DNA of 64,000 nt, from assembly GCA_024362935.1 (NCBI GenBank), contig JANCRA010000028.1:5306501-5370500 (forward strand), in the 5' to 3' direction. Both the position numbers and the translations under genes were made by a program. Source of the stretch: Setophaga petechia. Its lineage: Eukaryota > Chordata > Aves > Passeriformes > Parulidae. Positions 1 through 7,568 of the stretch are shown in pieces. Within the stretch, counting starts at the first letter, position 1; each line of letters opens with the position of its first letter. The notes beneath the pieces were generated by a model that saw only the letters and a program-made list of their open reading frames with translations, ran no database searches and was not told the origin of the DNA.

Positions 1-220
1 CGGCCCCTCGGCTTGGCAGGCCTGCTTGGGCTTGTGCCGCTCTTCTGGCCTTCTCTGCCTTGCAGAGCGCTTTCCTGGCTTTGGCCAATTGCCTGCGGGT
101 GCCGGGTGGCCTTGGGGGAAGTTGTGGCCGCAGGTGCGGGCCCTGCCTCTGGCAGGAGGCCGGCGCCAGGCTCTGGAAGGCAGCAGCCTGCGCCCGACCA
201 GCGCCGCCTGTCTCCCCTAG

Positions 221-680
221 GAACACGGATGTACTGCTCGCCCGAGTGGATCCGCCTGGGCTCCTACCGCAAGGAGCCGGCGACCATCTGGTCCCTGGGC
301 GTGCTGCTCTATGTCATGGTCTGCGGGTGCTTCCCCTTCCGGGACGACCATGACATCGTGTGGGGGCAGCTCTTCTTCTGGCGGCAGGTGTCTCCAGGTT
401 GGTGTGGGCCTCAAGCACGCTGGGCTGGAGGAGGTGGCCGTGTCCTGCCGTGCCGCTGTCCCGCCAAGGGCAGCTCTGAGCACTCGCAGCCTGGCCCGGC
501 TTCTGCGGGCACTGCCGGGCGCGGCCGGGCAGGAGCCTCGTGCCAGTGAGCGGCGCTTTCTGCCTTCTCTCCCCAGAGTGCCAGCACCTGATCACCTGGT
601 GTTTGGGCAAGCACCCCCTGGAGCGGGCCAATCTGGAGGACATCTGGCGCCACCCTTGGGTGTGGGGCTGGCGCCTTTGA
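221..680 (+). CDS. Copy 0: PIM-like kinase, 3' part only (exons 6-7)
   Basis: The window opens inside intron 5 (1-220). Exon 6 is 221-397, after a CTCCCCTAG acceptor, and exon 7 is 577-680, ending in TGA. Together they encode the end of the activation segment and the C-lobe, from the GTR motif through the SPEW (APE-equivalent) motif, the WSLG helix, the VSPECQ segment and the HPW motif, to the short tail ending WRL. The coding part equals that of the complete copies. Intron 5 has the base C in GAGCGCTTTCC (about 64-74), a variant shared with copies 2, 5, 10 and 11 but not with copy 1. The upstream exons lie outside the window. Confidence 0.9.
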
Positions 681-743
681 TGCCCGGCTGGAGCCCCTGC
701 AGCACCCAGTCACCGAGTCCCACGCAGGACCGAGGGCCGGAAA

Positions 744-749
744 AATAAA
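744..749 (+). promoter_or_regulatory. Poly(A) signal of copy 0
   Basis: A canonical AATAAA lies 64 nt after the TGA, so the gene has a very short 3' UTR. The hexamer and spacing are identical in all thirteen copies whose 3' end is in the window. Confidence 0.85.
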
Positions 750-2431
750 CCAGCCACCAACCCATTGCGGGCTGTCACGACTGGTCCTTGTTAGCAACTG
801 CGGCTAAAGAAACCTCTTGGCAAAAGGGGAAATCAGAGTGTTCCCTCCTGCCTTGGCCAAGGTTTTGATGCCTCTCCTCCATGTAGGTGGTTTTGTGTCT
901 TCAAGCTCAGGCTGGAGTACTGCTAGGAGTGGCTTTAGCAAGGCGAGAAATGCAACAGTGAACCAACAGCTTCCCTTTCCAACTGACAAAGCAACTTGGG
1001 TTCACCTGAAGTGCCACAAGGGCCTGTGTGTGCGTTCCAAGGGCCACCGGGTGGCAGGAACAGAGACCTTGCTCCTCTCCAAAGCTGTAGAACAATTAGC
1101 AGTGGCAAAATGTGATTTTGGGTTAAGCCCTGACAAAATTGTTCCTCATTCGTCCCCAGAAATGGGAAGCTGGGCTGGGCCTTTGACCTGCTGGGACTGC
1201 AGCGTTGTCGGTCATAGGCATGGAGCCCACGGGAAATGCTGAGGTTCTGGAGTCATTCCCATCATGCTGGGATCGTTATACCACCCCACCCCACCCCACC
1301 ATCCCCCCCCCAAAAATAAAAAATCACGGTTTGCCCTGAAATGGCGGCTCCTCCTCACCCTGTTGGTCATTATGAGGGGACATTGGGCTCTGGCTGGGGA
1401 TGGAAATGCTCCCAAAGGGCCTTGAACTCCTGCGGGAATTGGGCCAGCAAGGAGGTGGCACTGAGCCTTTCAGGGAATTGTGGGGAAAGAGAAGGTCCCC
1501 TCTGAGCCTCCTTTTGTCCAGGATGACAGAAACTGTGCTTGGAATGACCGCCTTTGTTTGTATTTACAGAACCTGAGACGCACAGTGAGTGCTTCTGGGG
1601 AGGAGGGAGGTGTGTGGGGTATGCAGCCAACAAATAACGATGGTTAGTAATGGTTTTGTTGACCAACAGTGTAAAGGCCATTGCCATGGGCCTCATGGAG
1701 CTCATGGGCTCAGCAGCCACAGTCCCTGTGGAGATCAAGTCTGCCAGGCTCTCTGTGGGTGTCTGACACTCAGCTCAGCCCTCCGCGGCTCTGTAGCCTC
1801 GCCAGGGCCAGCAGGGTCCCGATGCCCAAAGGCACACAAAGCATCCTCCCAGCACAGGCTGAGCCACTCAGGGTGGCAGAATCCTGTGGCAATTCAGCTC
1901 TCTGAGCATCCTCTCTGCTTTTAGACGGTCCCAGTGCCCTTGTCCCACAGACATTGGCTCTGCCAAGTACCACTGCCTTCTCTAGGTGCTGACGGGCATC
2001 AAACAGTGGAGGCACTGTGCTGTGAGGGACAGCGATCTTTTATTTGGGGTGGCTGGGGACAAGCTGGACCAGAATAAATAGCCATGAGATGTGGCTTTGG
2101 ATGGGATTCATCCCGATATGTCCCAGTGGGATCCCCTTCAAACATGTAGCCAAGGTCCTGAAAGCCCAAGGAGGTCCATGCTGGCTCAGGGCTCTCCAGC
2201 TGTATGTGACTTGAAAGGAAGGCTTTGGAACTATCCAGGAAACTCCATCCTTTCAATCAAACCATGATAGCAGGAAAAATGAAGGGAAGGTCATCGTGGG
2301 CACTACTGGGAAGTGATGGAAAGACACAACAGCCAGCCATGGGGGGAGGCGGGGCCATGATGGCACACAGGGGAGGAGCCCTGCGGTGGGGCAGGTCTGT
2401 GGTGTCACACACTGTCCTGGCCACAGCACTG
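750..2431. other. Spacer 0/1: intergenic, no supported gene
   Basis: This stretch has lower GC than the gene. It holds a CCCCA microsatellite followed by a C9 run and an A-rich tail (1281-1322). Two exon-like segments lie between consensus splice sites, about 1570-1584 and from about 1669 to a TGA near 1772. AATAAA motifs occur on both strands near 2039-2078. A GC box (GGCGGGG, 2348-2354) lies about 150 nt before the next ATG. The variant GATCGTTATACC near 1271 is shared only with spacers 11/12 and 12/13. I see nothing that qualifies as a gene. Confidence 0.7.
1281..1322 (+). repeat. CCCCA microsatellite, poly-C and A-rich tract
   Basis: Four CCCCA-type repeats run into nine C residues and then AAAAATAAAAAA. 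The same tract recurs in every spacer. The C run is 9 or 10 long depending on the copy and explains the 1-bp differences in spacer length. Confidence 0.9.
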
Positions 2432-2462
2432 TGACATCATTGTGCCTATATGCCTATATAAT
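2432..2462 (+). promoter_or_regulatory. Core promoter of copy 1: CRE-like site and TATA box
   Basis: TGACATCA (2432-2439) differs by one base from a CRE/ATF octamer. TATATAAT (2455-2462) is a strong TATA box 36 nt before the first ATG. TATA-to-start spacing in animals would place transcription initiation near 2480-2486, leaving only about 12-18 nt of 5' UTR (inference). The block is essentially identical in all copies. Confidence 0.75.
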
Positions 2463-2497
2463 CCGGGCCAGCCCCCGCAGCTGCCAGTGCAGTTGCG

Positions 2498-5400
2498 ATG
2501 GTGCGTGCCGGAGCCATGGGTGACGGTTACGCACCTTTGACTGCGCTTGTCCTGCTGCTGGCCGCCGTGGCTGTCTGCTGGGCCCTTGGCCTCTGGCAGC
2601 CATGGAGGCGGCAAGCAGGGACAGAGAAGAGGCGCAAGCACCCCGGGGTCCGGCCCAGAGGCTCACGCAGGAACCGGGGAGCCCCTGCGGCTCCCAGGCC
2701 CTGCAGGCCTCGGGCTACCCCTCGCAAGCGGCCAGGTGCTCCCGCCAGCACCCTGGGCAGCTCCTGCAGCTGCGGCCCCTGCGTGGCAGTGGGCCGAGAG
2801 CTGCAGGAACTGATGCAGCTGCTCTGGGCTGGCAGTGGGACATCTGAGCCGCTCTACTCTGGGATGTGGCGGGCCCTGTGGAAAGAGCTGCGGGAGCTGG
2901 TGAGGCGAGGCCACCTGCCCTGCTGTGGCTCGTCCCGCTCCCCCAGGCGCCGCCATCCCATGAGGAGGCAGCTCCCAGGAAGAGTCTCCATCCCTGGGAG
3001 GGCCTCGAGCCTTGCAAGGATGGCACGGCAGACGACACCCGCCATCCTTGCAAGAAGCTCAGGCTGTCAGAGATCCTCCATCCTGCCAGGAGCCTCGGCT
3101 ACCTCTGACAGCCTCCATCCTTCAGAGAGGCTCAGTGAGACCTGTCAGCCTGCAGCAAGTGCAGAGCCCGCGGACAGGTCTCCCGGCTCCCTTGGACCCT
3201 TGGACTTGGACAAGACGGGCACAACCCTGAGCGTTGTCGTGGCCAGGGAAAGCCCGGGAGTCCAAGTGGGAGCCCAGCCCGATGCAGGGGAGCCATCTCA
3301 GGAGCAGGTGGCTCGGGAGCAGCAAGCGTCCTGCAGCCGGCACTTGTCGGCCCACAGCTGCCAGGACGCTGTGCCGGCTGTGCCAGCGGGCTGCAGCCCG
3401 TGCCGGGTGGAGGAGACGAGCCTCGAGACACCTGGGCACCTCCATCTCGAGGAAGCTGCTCCGAAACAGCCACCGACTGCCAAGGAGGCCCTAATAGAAG
3501 GTGAGATCTTCTGAGGAGCTGTCTGCAGCTCCCCTGGGGCTCTTCAGGGCCATTGCCAGGCCAGGCCCTCTGAGAGCAGCCTAGTCCCTGGCTGTTCTCA
3601 GTGCCTCTGATGGCTTCAAAAATCCCCTGCGTGGTTTGCAGCTGCTCCTGGGACCCCCCTGCGCGACAGCTCGGGCTGCAGCCCCGGCCGCGCACAAGAG
3701 CAGAGCGCAGGCCACGAGGCCGGGGCCAGCGCCGGTGCCGCCGTGCCCCCCTGCAGCGGGGCTCCTGCAGCCGCCTGTGCGCGCTGCCCGGGCCCGGCCG
3801 TGCCGCTCGCCAGCCCCTCGGCTGCAGGGCGGTGGCCGCTGCCCGGCGCGCGGCAGGGAGCAGGTGAGAGCAGCGCGGCCCGCGGGGGCCGGCCCCTGCC
3901 CTGGCGGGTACTGGGCGGGGGGGGTTCCTGGGCGCAGCGCTGACGCCTCGCTCTCGGCCTTTTGCAGGGCAAAAGAAGGAGCTGCAGGAGCTCTACCAGC
4001 TGGGCCCGCAGCTGGGCAGGGGCGGCTTCGGCACCGTTTTCGCGGGCAGCCGCCTGGCGGACGGTAGCCCGGTAAGTGGGCGGCACGGGCGGGCGCGGGC
4101 GGAGGCTCCGGGCCGGGGCTGGGCGGGGCTGGAGCTCAGCCCCCTGTGTCCGTGCCTTGCAGGTGGCTCTCAAGCGCGTGGCCCGGGAGAGCGTCCTGCG
4201 CTGGGACGAGCGCGTGAGTGAGCGGGGCCAGCGGGCCGGGGCGGGCCGGGGCGGGCAGGGATAAGGCCGGGGAGGGCCCCGAGGGAGGGCGCCGAGGCAC
4301 GGCGGGGGCGGCGGGCGTGGGCTCAGCGCGCGAGGCGGAGCGCGGCGGGCCCGCGGATGCCGAACGCCGGGGCCGGCTCCAGGCGGGGGGACAGCTGCCA
4401 AGCGTGCCCTGGGCGGGAGGGATCCCGAGCAGCACGGAGGCTGCCCGAGGGGACACCGGGGCATGCCGGGCAGGGGGCAGTGGAGGCACAGGGCAGCACC
4501 AGGCCTGGCGCAGGCAATGTCTCGTCCTCGCAGCCCGACGGCACCCGTGTTCCGCTGGAGATCGTGCTCATGGAGAAGGTGGGCTCCGGCTGCCGCAGCA
4601 TCATCCAGCTCCTGGACTGGTTCGAGCTGCCTGACAGCTTCGTGCTGGTCCTGGAGCGTCCGGAGCGGTCGCGGGATCTGCTGGAGCTGCTGCGGGAGCA
4701 GCAGTTCCTGAGCGAGGAGGCGGCGCGCTGGCTTTTCTGCCAGGTGCTGGAGGCCGTGTGGCACTGCACCGCCTGCGGCGTCTGGCACGGCGACATCAAG
4801 GCGGAGAACCTCCTCGTGGACCCGGACACTGGCAGCCTGAAGCTCATCGACTTCGGTTGCGGCACCTTCTTCCACGGCCACACCTGCAGGGATGTTGCCG
4901 GTGAGCCCGCGGCCCGGGCCCTGCTGCCTCTGCCAGGCACTGCACCGTGCCATTCCCTCCTGGGCTGTGGGTGCGGCATTCAGCCGGCTGCCGGCTGCCC
5001 TGTGCCCCGGGGCAGGTGCTGTGCCCCAGGAGCCGGCTGCTGGCCTTGCCGACAGAGGGGGGCTGCAAAAGCTAGGCCCCGGCCCCTCGGCTTGGCAGGC
5101 CTGCTTGGGCTTGGGCCGCTCTTCTGGCCTTCTCTGCCTTGCAGAGCGGTTTCCTGGCTTTGGCCAATTGCCTGCGGGTGCCGGGTGGCCTTGGGGGAAG
5201 TTGTGGCCGCAGGTGCGGGCCCTGCCTCTGGCAGGAGGCCGGCGCCAGGCTCTGGAAGGCAGCAGCCTGCGCCCGACCAGCGCCGCCTGTCTCCCCTAGG
5301 AACACGGATGTACTGCTCGCCCGAGTGGATCCGCCTGGGCTCCTACCGCAAGGAGCCGGCGACCATCTGGTCCCTGGGCGTGCTGCTCTATGTCATGGTC

Positions 5401-5759
5401 TGCGGGTGCTTCCCCTTCCGGGACGACCATGACATCGTGTGGGGGCAGCTCTTCTTCTGGCGGCAGGTGTCTCCAGGTTGGTGTGGGCCTCAAGCACGCT
5501 GGGCTGGAGGAGGTGGCCGTGTCCTGCCGTGCCGCTGTCCCGCCAAGGGCAGCTCTGAGCACTCGCAGCCTGGCCCGGCTTCTGCGGGCACTGCCGGGCG
5601 CGGCCGGGCAGGAGCCTCGTGCCAGTGAGCGGCGCTTTCTGCCTTCTCTCCCCAGAGTGCCAGCACCTGATCACCTGGTGTTTGGGCAAGCACCCCCTGG
5701 AGCGGGCCAATCTGGAGGACATCTGGCGCCACCCTTGGGTGTGGGGCTGGCGCCTTTGA
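2498..5759 (+). CDS. Copy 1: PIM-like Ser/Thr kinase, predicted membrane-anchored, 675 aa
   Basis: Exons: 2498-3500, 3642-3863, 3968-4071, 4163-4213, 4534-4900, 5300-5476, 5656-5759, all GT-AG, giving one unbroken 675-codon frame. Residues 13-33 form a hydrophobic segment followed by basic clusters (RR 37-38, KRRK 44-47), consistent with a signal anchor leaving the C-terminus cytosolic. Next come a Cys cluster (C90, C92, C95), a Leu/Arg-rich predicted helix (99-137) and a Ser/Pro/Gln-rich low-complexity region. The kinase domain spans about 418-669: glycine loop GRGGFG 425-430, K447, αC E469, PIM-type hinge ERPE 501-504, catalytic loop HGD 545-547 (HRD in usual PIMs), K549, N552, DFG 566-568, SPEW 589-592, HPW 667-669. 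PIM kinases phosphorylate basic Ser/Thr sites in survival signalling; this copy's substrates are unknown. An in-frame second ATG (2516, gccATGG) could give 669 aa. Private residues E43 and H48 are shared only with copy 12. Confidence 0.88.
2953..3151 (+). repeat. Degenerate ~36-bp tandem repeat inside exon 1
   Basis: The core CCATCC recurs at 2953, 2988, 3042, 3078 and 3115, with intervals of 35, 54, 36 and 37 bp. The flanking bases (…CAGGAG, GGCTC, TGTCAG…) are only partly conserved. It encodes diverged units of about 12 residues (starting near HPMR, IPGR, ILAR, ILPG, HPSE; residues 153-218). All other gene copies carry it at the same place. It looks like an old minisatellite captured in coding sequence. 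Confidence 0.65.
3007..3060 (+). repeat. Perfect 14-bp inverted repeat (hairpin) in exon 1
   Basis: CTTGCAAGGATGGC at 3011-3024 is the exact reverse complement of GCCATCCTTGCAAG at 3041-3054, with a 16-nt loop. GAGC (3007-3010) and GCTC (3057-3060) can extend the stem after an AA bulge. Present in every complete copy; copy 2 differs only in the loop. It may be a by-product of the minisatellite or an mRNA structure. Confidence 0.8.
3917..3924 (+). repeat. Variable poly-G run in intron 2
   Basis: Eight G residues follow GGGC in this copy. The run is 13 in copy 2, 11 in 3, 13 in 4, 11 in 5, 13 in 6, 13 in 7, 12 in 8, 13 in 9, 10 in 10, 10 in 11 and 8 in 12. It lies about 45 nt before the exon 3 acceptor. 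It is the main source of unit length variation and is prone to sequencing error. Confidence 0.85.
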
Positions 5760-5822
5760 TGCCCGGCTGGAGCCCCTGCAGCACCCAGTCACCGAGTCCC
5801 ACGCAGGACCGAGGGCCGGAAA

Positions 5823-5828
5823 AATAAA
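5823..5828 (+). promoter_or_regulatory. Poly(A) signal of copy 1
   Basis: AATAAA 64 nt after the stop codon. Confidence 0.85.
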
Positions 5829-7502
5829 CCAGCCACCAACCCATTGCGGGCTGTCACGACTGGTCCTTGTTAGCAACTGCGGCTAAAGAAACCTCTTGGC
5901 AAAAGGGGAAATCAGAGTGTTCCCTCCTGCCTTGGCCAAGGTTTTGATGCCTCTCCTCCATGTAGGTGGTTTTGTGTCTTCAAGCTCAGGCTGGAGTACT
6001 GCTAGGAGTGGCTTTAGCAAGGCGAGAAATGCAACAACAGCTTCCCTTTCCAACTGACAAAGCAACTTGGGTTCACCTGAAGTGCCACAAGGGCCCGTGT
6101 GTGCGTTCCAAGGGCCACCGGGTGGCAGGAACAGAGACCTTGCTCCTCTCCAAAGCTGTAGAACAATTAGCAGTGGCAAAATGTGATTTTGGGTTAAGCA
6201 CTGACAAAATTGTTCCTCATTGGTCCCCAGAAATGGGAAGCTGGGCTGGGCCTTTGACCTGCTGGGACTGCAGCGTTGTCGGTCATAGGCATGGAGCCCA
6301 CGGGAAATGCTGAGGTTCTGGAGTCATTCCCATCATGCTGGGATCATTGTACCACCCCACCCCACCCCACCATCCCCCCCCCAAAAATAAAAAATCACGG
6401 TTTGCCCTGAAATGGCGGCTCCTCCTCACCCTGTTGGTCATTATGAGGGGACATTGGGCTCTGGCTGGGGATGGAAATGCTCCCAAAGGGCCTTGAACTC
6501 CTGCGGGAATTGGGCCAGCAAGGAGGTGGCACTGAGCCTTTCAGGGAATTGTGGGGAAAGAGAAGGTCCCCTCTGAGCCTCCTTTTGTCCAGGATGACAG
6601 AAACTGTGCTTGGAATGACCGCCTTTGTTTGTATTTACAGAACCTGAGACGCACAGTGAGTGCTTCTGGGGAGGAGGGAGGTGTGTGGGGTATGCAGCCA
6701 ACAAATAACGATGGTTAGTAATGGTTTTGTTGACCAACAGTGTAAAGGCCATTGCCATGGGCCTCATGGAGCTCATGGGCTCAGCAGCCACAGTCCCTGT
6801 GGAGATCAAGTCTGCCAGGCTCTCTGTGGGTGTCTGACACTCAGCTCAGCCCTCCGCGGCTCTGTAGCCTCGCCAGGGCCAGCAGGGTCCCGATGCCCAA
6901 AGGCACACAAAGCATCCTCCCAGCACAGGCTGAGCCACTCAGGGTGGCAGAATCCTGTGGCAATTCAGCTCTCTGAGCATCCTCTCTGCTTTTAGACGGT
7001 CCCAGTGCCCTTGTCCCACAGACATTGGCTCTGCCAAGTACCACTGCCTTCTCTAGGTGCTGACGGGCATCAAACAGTGGAGGCACTGTGCTGTGAGGGA
7101 CAGCGATCTTTTATTTGGGGTGGCTGGGGACAAGCTGGACCAGAATAAATAGCCATGAGATGTGGCTTTGGATGGGATTCATCCCGATACGTCCCAGTGG
7201 GATCCCCTTCAAACATGTAGCCAAGGTCCTGAAAGCCCAAGGAGGTCCATGCTGGCTCAGGGCTCTCCAGCTGTATGTGACTTGAAAGGAAGGCTTTGGA
7301 ACTATCCAGGAAACTCCATCCTTTCAATCAAACCATGATAGCAGGAAAAATGAAGGGAAGGTCATCGTGGGCACTACTGGGAAGTGATGGAAAGACACAA
7401 CAGCCAGCCATGGGGGGAGGCGGGGCCATGATGGCACACAGGGGAGGAGCCCTGCGGTGGGGCAGGTCTGTGGTGTCACACACTGTCCTGGCCACAGCAC
7501 TG
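5829..7502. other. Spacer 1/2: intergenic, with private 8-bp deletion
   Basis: Same layout as the first spacer, but 8 bp (gtgaacca) are missing after about 6036, between two CAACA motifs, as expected from slippage. This makes it the shortest spacer (stop to next ATG 1,809 bp against 1,817-1,818 elsewhere). The deletion frameshifts the open frame that runs through this part of other spacers, which argues that frame is not a gene. C run: 9. Confidence 0.7.
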
Positions 7503-7533
7503 TGACATCATTGTGCCTATATGCCTATATAAT
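7503..7533 (+). promoter_or_regulatory. Core promoter of copy 2
   Basis: CRE-like TGACATCA 7503-7510 and TATATAAT 7526-7533, in the same spacing to the ATG as in copy 1. Confidence 0.75.
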
Positions 7534-7568
7534 CCGGGCCAGCCCCCGCAGCTGCCAGTGCAGTTGCG

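Noticed and set aside
817..1242. A 141-codon plus-strand open frame at the start of most spacers.
   Set aside because: It is frameshifted by the 8-bp deletion in spacer 1/2 and stopped by TAA at 16327 in spacer 3/4. It has no splice or promoter context and resembles no protein I recognise.
1370..1738. A 122-codon minus-strand open frame in each spacer.
   Set aside because: It runs across the exon-like relic on the opposite strand, has low-complexity composition and no recognisable domain.
1999..2256. An 85-codon minus-strand open frame kept in all spacers.
   Set aside because: Copies are too similar for conservation to mean anything. A minus-strand AATAAA lies inside the frame, before its stop, and no promoter or similarity is apparent.
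750..2431. A transposable element as the driver of duplication.
   Set aside because: I saw no terminal repeats, target-site duplications, transposase or reverse-transcriptase motifs in the spacer. A RepeatMasker search with a bird library would be decisive.
4357..5628. A single 423-codon open frame covering intron 4, exon 5, intron 5 and exon 6, which could look like an intronless kinase.
   Set aside because: It lacks the glycine loop and catalytic Lys, reads through clear splice sites, and stops in intron 6 before the C-lobe end. The spliced seven-exon model restores a full PIM domain.
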